In this document: positions 36,505-47,135 of the stretch, in pieces
How positions within the stretch are numbered: position 1 is the stretch's first letter
Layout: each line of letters begins with the position of its first letter
NCBI GenBank assembly: GCA_022747635.1
Contig: JAKTNV010000005.1
Span: 88,436,969-88,500,968, forward strand
Source of the DNA: Hetaerina americana
Lineage: Eukaryota > Arthropoda > Insecta > Odonata > Calopterygidae
DNA: 64,000 nt
Direction of reading: 5' to 3'
Position numbers and translations under genes: made by a program
The notes under the pieces: model-generated
Databases searched by the model: none
Seen by the model: only the letters and a program-made list of their open reading frames with translations
What the model was told of the DNA's origin: nothing

Positions 36505-37499
36505 AATCAATTGTGCACCTTCACATTCAAAGAACCAATTGTAAATGTGATTGGAGAATTAATTCATTCTGATGTCATGAGCCGTTTGTGATTTATCTTT
36601 TAATCCACCGTCGAGTGCCTTCACACTGCGCTCTGGGCTGGGTAAGGATGTTGTGTCGTCGGCGTCAATGACTTCGCAATAATTTTTCAGGTGCAATCTC
36701 CTTTGAATAAGTACATTGCCCTCATCCTCGGCTACTCTCCTCTCCCCTGATATCCTCTGATGGCGAGTCGGCACCAGTCTTATAAAATTGACACTCCAGA
36801 GGCGTACGGGCGTCCTTCGCCGCTTAGAAATACGTTCCCTGAAGGCTTAATGGGCTCCAACCCTTATTAAATATAAGTTGGTGTGCGTGAATTTGATGTG
36901 AATGCGCGTTAGCGATCTTAGACAAGCCTCTCCCACGTGCTTTCAGAGCCAGTGCTTGTCTACAAAAGTATGTGAGCACTGTTTCGCAATGTATCTTGTT
37001 TATCGCAGGACACTCTGTTCGTTTAGTGCGAAGAAATGAATCCCTCCCGTGCTTCGCGAATCTATTCGTGGGGATTCCATCGATAGGAAGCCGACCGTCA
37101 CGCGCTGTTGGAAACCGGTTTGGCTGAAAGAAAAACTTCTTCGTTCCGGCAGAAAAATGAAACGAGTTTCCTCCGGAGTATTTTATAGGAATGCTTGTAA
37201 AGGTTTACTTATCAATGCGAAAATATAATCTTTAAGCTTGAGTTAGTTTTTCATTGGATTTCTTGAAGTCTCGTTGGATGCATTAATGGCGTTGCATCGC
37301 TCAGGAATGTAATGAAAGGTCAGGGTTTTGGACTCCGTAAGCATCGCGTCTGGCGTAAAATGTTACCCAGGTTAACCCTGCGAGGCCAATTTCTATGGCT
37401 GCCTATTGATTTTCGGAAAATATATTCCTAATAACCTCTCATATGTAGAATAAGGATTACTACGTAATATTTTCTTTAGTAATCCCAAGGTTTATGGAA

Positions 37500-37905
37500 A
37501 AATGTCATCAAGTAAAAACATGTTGGAGAGACATGTGGAGAAGCAAACCGAAGATCAGGATTCGTTGAGAGGGTTTTATTGGAAATGCGATGAGAAAGTG
37601 AAAGGACCCTATTACTTCTCGCATGTTAGGACACCAGGAATATGCTGCCATTATCTGAGATCTTCATTAGTCAGGTTTAATAAAAGGGTTAGATCGCGTG
37701 CAGCGTAGTGCAGCGGGATTTGTCAAAGGGGTTTATAATTAAGGGGGAGTGTGAAAAAATGGTTGAGAGATTTGGAGTGGAATCCCCTCGAAAAACGAAG
37801 ATTAATTTTTAGACTGAGTCTCTTAAGTAAATTTGTGACCGAGTGGTTTTCGGAGGATGTTCATTCATTCCATAAAGGTAATAATTATCATGAGTATAAC
37901 TTTAC
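37500..37905 (+). mobile_element. CR1-like LINE C-terminal remnant
   Basis: Frame-shifted segments resemble the conserved tail of CR1-like reverse transcriptases: KVKGPYYFSHVRTP, LDRVQRSAAGFVKG and then an RFGVESPRKT segment corresponding to LEWNPLEKRR-type sequence. It is decayed and 5'-truncated. Confidence 0.55.
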
Positions 37906-39134
37906 TGGTACTTGATCTGAACTTATTTATTCGTATTCGATGAACTAACTACGATTTGACAGCAAATTAGTAAAATATATTTACAATTTATCGCGGTTCA
38001 GCATAGTTAAGATAACCTTGAAGTGAAGAAAATTTTACACAGTATCTCTGGATCCCACGAATCACACGGAACATGGTATTTAGTCTCGCTTATTCTAAAG
38101 GCATCGTTAAAATAAAGTTCTCAAAATATCGTGCTGAAATGAAAATTGGACATGATACATATCGTTGATCTGTGATTACCTCTCCAATCACTTAAATTCA
38201 TAATCCTAAGAACTTCATTTACACTGCCGTAGAGTCTTTATTATTCCAATATTTCTTAGCGATGAAAGTTCTTCGTTATAGTGACGTCCTTTAAATTAGT
38301 TTATTATAGACCTGAAAAGTGCGAATCTCAAAAATATTTGTCGTCGAGGTGAAAATTTAAACGAACATTGTCCCTCGATCGCGTCGTGCTAAGCAACGAC
38401 GTTTCCTCGTTTAGTGCTCCGGAATAGGACACGCTTTGAGTTATCCTCTTTTGCTCGTCATAGCAAATGAGAAAGATGAGATATGTGAATGCAAGTTAGA
38501 GACAACTACTTTTTCTAATTTTCTCTGAGAGTCATTACTTGGAAGTTATCTCGAAAAAAATAAACAACGTTGAATAATAACTCGAAATTACACTTGTGTT
38601 CATCGTGCATTTTAACATCCATCTCTTTTAGTTTCTACTGTCGTCACGGAGATGCATATCCCACCATAAGACGAACGAAATAAGGTCTTATGTGTGTAGG
38701 GAAAATATATCTCAAGATTTACGCAAAAGTCGTCGTAACTCCTTACAAAACCAACGACTTTTTCTTAGAGATGAAAGCGAGAATAATTGTTTATCCCAGA
38801 GAACATTTAACAGGCACCATGCTAGTGTTTGAACTGTCTTAATCTGTGGAGGAAAGTGAGCTAATTTTTTATCCTGAATGCAGTTAATTTCAATCGTAGA
38901 AGCTGAAATCAGAATCGCTCCTTGCGCGTCCACCAGGCAACGGAAATCCGTTCTTTCGGAGATGCAAATCGAAAAAGATGAGATGCAAGGCAGAGATGGC
39001 GGCGCTTTGGATTGTAGATGAGTAAGGGGGGGGGGGAGAGAGGTTGGGTTGAGAGGAAATGATTTTGCACATCACATAAAATTGGAAAAAACAAATGGCA
39101 CTGTCCTCTTCAAGTAGACGCGTTTACCACCCTA
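37906..39134. other. no recognised gene
   Basis: AT-rich with a short G run near 39026. No motif was found in the short minus-strand frames. Confidence 0.5.
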
Positions 39135-40350
39135 CATCTACATGCATCTTCTCAATACCTCGCAAACCGCCGCAATGGGCGTGTGGCAGGGTGTGTTAGG
39201 ACACTACCCGTAAAACAGAATACAACCACATGCAAAACAAACAAAATTGTGCCAATTCACTCCCAAAAAGACGCATAAAAACCCAATGTAACTGACTTGT
39301 ATGCGTTTTATCTTGTCCTCCCTTGTTAATGGGATGTCTTTACTGTTACTATAATGACTTGGACATCCAACTAACATGATTCGTGATTGTCCGAGTAAAG
39401 AATTAAATTAATTTTATACATCTTTACTGAACCCCCCTCATCTCATCTTTGTGGTCTAGCCTATCCAAATAGTGTGGGGCCACAATAATTCCCTTTTTGT
39501 CATAGTTAAACTCGAGTGTTCTGAATCTTGCTGAAATCCTATGTCTCGCTTGTTCTCTTCGCATCTCAAGCGGCTCCCAGCCTGATTGCTCTATTACACC
39601 TGTCACACTCGTCTCCTTAGCGTTACAACTTAGGTAGAATCTGGTTGATATACGCTGAACTTCATCTGATTCTTTTAGCAACACTCTCTTCCTAGGATCC
39701 CTAATAATTAGTGAAATAACGTCTTTCTTTAACCATCTTATTATAATTTTCCCACCAACCGTTTAACGAAACCAAGTTTAAAAGAAACTACGGGAGCTGC
39801 CGCAAGAGTAACTTTTAACGGAGTCATCCGCTAATGTGCATTTAAATGCAACAATTTCAGAGTGTAAAAATCATTCGCCCAACATTTCAGAGTTTAAGAG
39901 GACGCCTCGATAGCTTAACTGGCTAAAGCACTCTACCGGATATTGAGTGATCTGGGTTCGTATCCCAGTCAAGGCGAATGATTTTTACACTCTGAAATTG
40001 TTGCATTGAAACCAAGTTTCTTTAAGGCGGATCCTCAGATAATATTCTCCTTTCATGTGCTCCCCATGAATGGCGTGGTGATATCTATTTTTTTAAATAT
40101 TGGGGTGACATTGGTTACTTTCCAGTCTTTGGGCAGTGCGCGATCATTTAGGAATGTATATATTTTTTCCAAATAAGGAGCTATTTCTGATGCCATCGTT
40201 TTGTAGTATACGCGAACAGGGATTTGATCTGGACCTTGCGATTTGTTAGGGCTGATGTCTCTTTAGTTGACCTGCGATTCCAAGAGGAGATGTTATAATT
40301 TCAGACACAGGGTTATGGAGGCGATCGGGGAGTCACTCAAATTGTTCCTG
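39135..40350 (-). mobile_element. CR1-like LINE, antisense, with nested tRNA-like hairpin element
   Basis: The left end has the CTACATCTACAT tail and a variant terminal hairpin (TACCTCGCAAACCGCCGCAA, then GCGTGTGGCAGGG). The frame at 39424-39684 encodes SGWEPLEMRREQARHRISAR and then NYDKKGIIVAPHYLDRLDHK, the extreme C-terminus. To the right of the 39780-40007 insertion, antisense sequence at about 40080-40250 reads GPDQIPVRVYYKTMASEIAP, then LPKDWKVTNVTPIFKK: the first reverse transcriptase motifs. The palm between them is deleted. Confidence 0.78.
39780..40007. mobile_element. 228-bp element: tRNA-like core inside a 35-bp perfect hairpin, with 12-bp target duplication
   Basis: The unit is bounded by the direct repeat GAAACCAAGTTT (39768-39779 and 40008-40019). 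Removing it and one repeat restores a continuous antisense LINE reading. Inside, 39845-39879 and 39973-40007 are exact reverse complements (35 bp). The loop holds a tRNA-like sequence at about 39904-39976 with acceptor GCCTCGA/TCAAGGC (one mismatch), D stem GCTT/AAGC, T arm CTGGG/CCCAG and a B box. The anticodon arm is poor (CTCTA, loop CCGGATA, TTGAG), so it is not called as a functional tRNA. A degraded echo of the left arm lies at about 39880-39898. It is probably a tRNA-derived SINE that acquired an inverted copy of its own 3' end. Confidence 0.75.
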
Positions 40351-41674
40351 TGAACGGTTATTTAAAAATGCTATGGAAATTGTGGTTAAGTGTACCTGAT
40401 TTTTATAACTGTAAAGTTTTTCTCCGTTGCTATTTAGGGACGGAACTGTTGACTTATTTCCCTGAACCTCCCGTGCATAAGAGACAAGTGATTTTAGTTT
40501 ATCGTTCGAATATTCACCTAATATTTTATTTTTGAATTCTGTGAACGCCTAGCGACATCATTTCCTTGTTAACGCTTCAGCTGCATGCCCTCTGGACTCA
40601 ATGCATCGGAGACGCTAGTGATTGTTCAGAATTCCAGGAATTACGTGCAGTCGGCTAATGAGCAAGTGCTCTCCTCCCATTCCCCTCATTATCCGTTCAA
40701 CTACAACACGAACGTCATTAGTGAACCCAATTCCAAGAAGAAATAGGAATACGAGGATTTTACTGTCGTTTCCCTCCCGCCCTGTCTTGGGTCTCATTTC
40801 TCCGGTCATTTCATTAGTTCCTCCCACCAACTCAAGCCGCCCTTTTTCCAACAAGTCTGTGCCATTAGTCGAGAATGTGACGGAAGTGGAACTTTTTCAA
40901 GAGGACTATGTAATGTGAAGACTTTTTCTAGAGAGTGATGCGTTATATATGTTTCCACTTTTATGAGATGTGCAAAATGTTTTTCCCTGAACCCCGCCCC
41001 ACCCTACTCTTTTCCAGTCCCAAAACGCTTCCTCTCGCCCCCCCTGCCTTTTCTCCATCACCAAAATGTATTTATTGGAAGGTAAAGTTTGATAATGTTC
41101 CTGAAGATGATATTTTAAATTTATTAAAAAATCAAGTGGAATCAACCATTTTTTTTCTCTCCATATTAGATAAGATCCGCGTATTCTAGCCTGAAATTAC
41201 CTGTTTTCTTAGAAAAATAACTGATCAAAACATTAAGGGCTTGCAGAAAGACTCATAAAGGGTATTACTCAAGGCTAATGTGGAAGGTTCACTAGGCACG
41301 TTGTGTTTGAAAGTTTTGTACACATTGCCCCATCTGCAAGGATTGCAGAAATGGAAATCCTGAACATTATGGAGTTTTATCTTGAACCCCGACAGGTGAA
41401 GGGTAAAGGAAAATGGTGCAGATGCTGAGTAATTGAATATTGGTGGTAGTCGTAGACGAGGTAGGATCGTTTTACTTAACAAACGTGTTAAGTCTGAGTG
41501 CTGCAGTTTTTTCATGGATATCTTCTTTGATGTGGCCTTAATATTAACAATATACATATTGAATGACTTTTTCTTACCTTCATTTCCCATGATATACTGC
41601 CAGTTCAACACCAGTTAGAGATTAAAAGAAGTGAGTCAGGAACAAGCAACTTTGCAAACATTTGCGCATGTTTC
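40351..41674. other. no recognised gene
   Basis: Its left part may continue the antisense CR1-like LINE. A minus-strand frame at 40615-40854 is charged and hydrophobic without a recognised domain. Confidence 0.4.
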
Positions 41675-41810
41675 TTTTACTTAGCACTACCATTTTCAAC
41701 GTTATCGTTATGTGTAACTCGTAAAATTTTACGGAAATTTAAGAACATGTTACGGGTTACACTTGATGATAACATTTTAACGTTGAAAATTTTTTTTGTT
41801 AAGTAAAATA
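41675..41810. repeat. imperfect foldback repeat
   Basis: A left arm (TTTACTTAGCACTACCATTTTCAACG onward through GTGTAACTCG) is mirrored by a right arm (CGGGTTACAC onward to AACGTTGAAAA and GTTAAGTAAA). Several mismatches and a T run indicate age. It is probably a MITE. Confidence 0.6.
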
Positions 41811-42149
41811 AGGTAATGCATACAAAGTTATTTATTGCTAATCTTAATTATTTCCACGAAGTGACAATCACTTCTACTTAGTTTAAGATTATATTTACTT
41901 GAAAATGTGTGGATTTTTTAATAGCCTTGTTCGGCATATTGGAGGTATAATATCATCATCAACTTCTAAAGGCGGGAGCCTTGTAGTTGTAGCCATTGGT
42001 CTCTCTCCATTTCCGGTTTTTTCAGTTCCTCGTATGTTGTTACTCTCATAGTACATTAATTATCATATGTAAATTTCCTTCTTGGCCTTCCTCTTCTTTT
42101 ATTTCCTATCATTATCCCCTACATTATATTTTCCTCACTGTTCATGTAC

Positions 42150-43735
42150 ACATAATGTACATGCCACCCAGTAATCATAAGGAGGAAGAAGTCGATACGA
42201 TATACGATCATCAGTTACAGCTACATCAGTTAGAGGACATAATCGTGTGTGTTCCTGCAGGGAAACATTTGATAGTGATGGGGGAAGGGAATGCGACGGT
42301 AGGTGAAGGAAGAGATGGTGATGAAGTTGGGGACTACGGTTTAGACACGAGGAATGACCGCGGGGAGAAAACAATGGAGTTCTGCAGGAGACAGGGGTTA
42401 GTCATCACCAACACTTGGTTTAGACACCGCAAGAGGCGCAGGTATACATGGAAAATGCCGGGTGACTCAGAAAGGTATCAGTATATATTATACTCTGGTT
42501 AGGCACAGGTTTAGGAACAGTGTGATCAATTCGCACAGCTTGGAAAAATTACTAGAAAACCATGTATCACAGTTGAGATGATTACAAAGATAGACGAGAG
42601 AACAAAATGGAAGAATGTTCCTCCAAACTATTCCTATTTTCCGTAACACATCCATTAATTCTACTCAGTTCGCTCTACTGAACGCCTCCTTGAAATCTAC
42701 AAAACAGGCAAATATATCTTGCTTGTATTCTATGAATGTTTGTCTATTAATAACCTCATTACTATTATGGCATCATGAATGCCTCTCTCCCTTATGAAGC
42801 CCAGTAGATTACCCCTTTATTAATCAATGTCCTTGGTTTAGACACCACAAAAGGTGCAGGTATACATGGAAAATGCCAGGAGACTACGAAAGGTATCAGT
42901 TAGATTATATTCTGGTTAGGCACAGGTTTAGAAAATGTGTCATAAATTCGCACAGCTTCCCGGGAGCGGATGCGGACTCTGACGACAATTTAGTTTTTAT
43001 GAAATGTAGCGTCGCTTTCAAACAGATAAGGCAGGGGCGGCGTGTAAGAAAATAGAATGTAGAAGTATTAAATGGATTAAAAAGGAAGGAGTCCCAACAG
43101 GCTGTAGAGGAAATCATGGAGGATGGTCAAGAGCTGAGTACTATCGAAGAAAAATGGGAATGTATTAAGAAAGGGTTATCGAAAGCCGCAAAAGGCTTTA
43201 TTGGAACCGTTAACGCGAAAAGGACTAGGAAACCATGGATCATGGATGAGATGATTACCAAGATGGATGAGAGGAGAAAATGGAAGAATGTAAATACAGA
43301 GATAGGCAAATTGAAGTACAAAGAGTGAAATAACAAATTTAGACGGGTAACAATCAAAGCAAAATAAAACATGGTGGAAGACGCAGTATGAGGATATGGA
43401 AAGTTTACTGAAGAAGGGTGGAATTGGTGCGCTATACAGCAAGGTATTACTATCAAGGTATAAGGTATCAAATCACTATCGGGAAGTAAGAGGGGAAAAT
43501 CTGTACTAACAGTTAGAGATAAGTCGGGTAAGATAATAGTAGGCACAGAAATGATCCAAGAGAGATGGAAGGAATATATAAAATAACTGTATGGTAAAAA
43601 ACTCAGGCTAACAAGGTTAGACATATAAAGAGAACAAGACCTAGAGGAAGATAGCTTAGGTCCAGGCATACTCGACGATGAGATAGAAAGGGCATTGAGG
43701 GAGATGAAATAAAATAAGTCCTAAAAAAATAAGAA
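42150..43735 (+). mobile_element. RTE-like LINE, rearranged copy with inverted reverse transcriptase core
   Basis: There are three blocks. Block 1 (about 42150-42615) is forward endonuclease (MPPSNHKEEEVD, then TNTWFRHRKRRRYTWKMPG), with a deletion that jumps into the linker near 42540. Block 2 (about 42625-42830) is inverted and reads, on the minus strand, the HKGERHS and FACFVDFKEAFSRAN palm segment. Block 3 (42836-43735) is forward again from RCRYTWKMPGDYERYQLDYI through the linker (KPWIMDEMITKMDERRKW) to the first reverse transcriptase motif, with several stops. Blocks 1 and 3 overlap in content, so a simple truncation does not explain the copy. Confidence 0.78.
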
Positions 43736-43854
43736 CTCCTCTACTGTGCATATAATCGATTGAACCCCCTGTAAATTTAATGATAGGGGAATCAATGGTA
43801 GGCAAAGTAGAAGCTCAATATAGTAAGATAATATGACATTTAAGAAACACCCGA

Positions 43855-44015
43855 AATCAACCCGAAGGTCGGTTTGGTTGGTGATGGTAGAGTTCACCCA
43901 GTACTGGAAAGGAACCCCTAGCCCGACGGAGAGTGAAATTCACACGGCAGGCTAGGGGTTCCTTTCCCTGTGCCGGTTATGGTTTCCCAGGAAGATATGG
44001 TACCCGAAAAAGCAC
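43855..44015 (-). mobile_element. tRNA-derived SINE, antisense 3' part with internal inverted repeat
   Basis: The body and tail match the family on the minus strand; the tRNA head is absent. Unlike other copies, it carries an exact 18-bp inverted repeat (43906-43923 and 43950-43967). The left arm replaces the usual body sequence and is the reverse complement of the adjacent body word. Confidence 0.72.
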
Positions 44016-44577
44016 ACATATAATGTAATTAAAATTACATGTAGCATTCCGTCGTATTTATGCTCCGAAATTTTTAATTGGTTTGGCTTACGATCCATTC
44101 GTCTTGTCTGGTCACGAAAAAGACGCCACGACTAGCGATCAAAAATGCTCGGGAGAATCCATTAAAAAATCCTTAGTGAAATCAACTCGAGCAAATTACA
44201 TGGGCAGGAGTGTAAACAGGCCCTCTAGTTATCAGCGTATCAGTTGCGTGGCTACTTACTCCCTCATCAATTCGGTTCCCATCCATATCGGCAGCCTCCA
44301 CGGCAGGATGATGAAAGAGCATAGCACGTGCAGGCGGACACCGTTTTAGAATGACCCACGCTCTTGCCACGTTCAGTTTCGGTTCAGATGTGGGGAATTG
44401 TGTTTAATTTTCACGAAGAGGAATTTTTAAAAGTAATTAAAATGACAGAATACCTGTTAACAATAGTGCTGACATTTCACGTAAGATTTAAATGAAACCA
44501 TAAATGTGGCAAGTGTGACCTATGACTCAACTTTGGGTTTAACTACGGCTTACGCTGTTTGCTTACTTACTCTCGCT

Positions 44578-44830
44578 GTTAGATAGGAGGAGGAGGGAGG
44601 GTTGTTTGGAAAAATTCAAAGGAGGCCGGAAAGGTCGATGCAGAGTATTTTGATTGGCGTTGGAATGCTGAAGAGTGTGGTAGAGGCGAGGGCAAACGAG
44701 ATAGAACAGAAAAGGATAAGAATGTTGGAATAGGAATTCTTCTGGTTGTATCTTGTTGGGCAAGACTACGAAATGTAGGGGGTGTGAAGTTTCTTTGTTT
44801 GAGGCGTGAAATTATTGAATCGATTTATTT
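44578..44830 (+). mobile_element. RTE-like LINE C-terminal remnant
   Basis: Decayed sequence resembling the Arg/Gly-rich tail region: GGAATGCTGAAGAGTGTGGT, then AAAAGGATAAGAATGTTGGA, matching the RMLKTVIE and KRIGMLD parts of the 2365 copy. Confidence 0.55.
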
Positions 44831-45329
44831 TATTATGAAAAACTATAACTTGGTGATTCCAATTTATTTTATTGCATTTAGACGCGACCGGATCTAAATA
44901 AAATATTGTGGAATTACTAAGTATGTGTCCATGGAAGACATATCGTTAGTGGTAGAATACAAAATAATTAAACACCGTTTAATCATGATTAATCAAGCCA
45001 CCGAATATTATTTTGCAAAGCCCGATTTTGGATTTGAATTGCCTTTTGTCTAACGAATCGATTATCCGACGTTGTTTTATGTAAGGCTTTGTGTATGATC
45101 ATTCGATTTGTTCTAATTTTTGAATACGGAGTGAAGCCTGAAAAAGTAGAATATATTTATGTAATTTTGTTTAATCAGAAAATCATTACCTCGTGGGAAT
45201 TGAAGTTTCCTAAATGTAGCCGTCGCTCACGCGTTAATTACCTTGAAGAATAATGAGTATCAAATGAACATTTATATTGTGAAACCATTTGGAGGGTGAA
45301 TTAAAAGAGATGGGGCCCTTAGATGACAC

Positions 45330-45520
45330 TGATGAGAAGAAAGGGGAACTTAATTGGAGACATTTTGAGAAATAATACGTTTTCTGAAGACCCTAATGGA
45401 AGACGAAAGCTACAGAGGAAGGCCAAGGCCGAATTATAAGAACTAATTTAAAAGTGACCTCAATTCTAAAACTCTGAGAGGATGGATAGGAGAAAAATAT
45501 GATTTACTGTGGAGCTAATA
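45330..45520 (+). mobile_element. probable LINE C-terminal tail remnant
   Basis: The sequence reads approximately NLIGDILRNNTFSEDPNGRRK, the 'GHILR...' tail pattern seen after reverse transcriptase domains, and is then broken by stops. Subfamily is unclear. Confidence 0.4.
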
Positions 45521-47135
45521 CGTGTAACCCATGTTTAATTTTCATATCCATTAGTTTGAAGGTCTATTACTGAAGAAAACAGTCCTACTGTGTCTATAAA
45601 TCTTGACTTGCCTCTTTTCTAATGCCATAGGATACATCCAGAAAATGATGGAGCTTGCTAAGTTTTTTATTATTAACCATTTTTTTCGAAAGTACGTTAA
45701 GAAAAGAGGTGAAGCAGGTTGAAAAGTGGTGATTATGCATATATGGATCTGGAGATTTAAGTTGAGTGAAGTGAAGAAAATTCTCCAATACAGATGTAGG
45801 AGCAAGGGTTGCAAATGAGGATGCAGATGGGATTTTTGGTGAGGACGGTCACGTGAGGTTATAACGGACTTGGGAGGGAGCGGATTGGAGGAGAGGGCAT
45901 GTCTTACAGCCCCCTGTATGGCGATGGTTTCACTATTTTTCAATTGTGGATGTAAATCTTTTTGCATGAATGGCAATTCATGTGTTCCGGGGAAGTAGGC
46001 GGTGAATGGTTTGATTGTGTCTGGGGTCACACTTTAGCGCCGTGGAGAGTGTGAAAGGAGAGAGTGGAAGGAAATAACCTCGCCTGGAAATATTTATTGC
46101 GAGTCAATGGAGGATCTATCCCTGTTGTATACCTGAGAAGATTCCAGTGATTTATTAAAAAAGCCCACGCTTACTAACACTTGAGTAGCTGGTACATTAG
46201 AATACTTGATATTGAACAGAATATTTCCTCTTTGTTGCTTCCCTATTTTTTGCATACGTCACAGTATTGCTTGTATTTCTTATTTGAATATTTATTCATT
46301 ATCGCTGGAATTTACGAAATTTCCTGAAACTGTACTTGGGGAATACGCCTGTGATTTTGTTCATCGTTAGAGGAGCCACAAGTGCCCGAAAGATTGGGAT
46401 CTAAAGCCTCGAGGAATGAACGTTGACCTGGAAGACATGTGCGTGATGAATTCAAGTATTCGCAAACCACAAATATTATACGTGTACTTGTTTAATATAG
46501 AAGCAGTATGAATAAGCGTTTTATACCAAAATGGTGTCCTCATTCCCTCAATATTTAGGCAAATGCGTATATATTATTGAAACTAACAATGATTTGAGGC
46601 TTTTTCGAGGAGGATCGAATATTTTCAGTGTTATTATGTATAAATTGGCATAGTGGTATGATGTATGAATTAATTTCATATCAAACATTCAAATTTTTCA
46701 TGAGATTTCAAAGATTGCAATTCGCCAGGAGTGTATTACATATTCAACCTTTGTTGAATCACAATCACTTCTTCACAATCAAATTCACTTCTTCACAATC
46801 AAATTCACTTCTAAACTTTCTCTTCATCTGCTTAAACTATGTATTTTCTTCTGCGCCCGAATAATAATATTGCTTTTATTTCTATTTTCAGGTAAGCAGT
46901 ATATCGTCTCATGAGGGGATTAATGAGTTATTTTAGAGTGAAAGACATAGAGCCTAGCAATTGGTAAGCCTTCGATTTAGATTTCTTAAACTCCGGTTAG
47001 TAACTTAGCATCTGAATATATCTGCTTTTCCATCTTTGCACGATGCAGTGCAGTTAACCCTCTTGGAATGGTATTCCTACGACGAAATTGTATGCCTATA
47101 CCGTTACTTTCTCGAAGGTAAATGATAGTTCAGTT
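45521..47135. other. no recognised gene
   Basis: A 159-codon minus-strand frame (45551-46030) is Pro/His/Ser-rich with no domain; I regard it as chance. The tandem repeat at 46766 is the only clear feature. Confidence 0.5.
46766..46812. repeat. 20-bp tandem repeat, 2.35 copies
   Basis: The unit CACTTCTTCACAATCAAATT is repeated exactly twice, followed by CACTTCT. Confidence 0.95.

Larger units (their letters stand above)
35246..37499. other. no recognised gene
   Basis: It contains a microsatellite (36262-36296), a poly-G tract (36490-36504) and no supported coding region. Confidence 0.5.

Noticed and set aside
39904..39976. Functional tRNA gene inside the hairpin element
   Set aside because: The anticodon stem has a T-T mismatch, the base before the anticodon is C where T is expected, and the acceptor arm has a mismatch; it is better described as tRNA-like.
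45551..46030. 159-codon open frame on the minus strand
   Set aside because: No recognised motif, no splice or start context, and a biased Pro/His/Ser composition; a LINE tail remnant lies just to its left.
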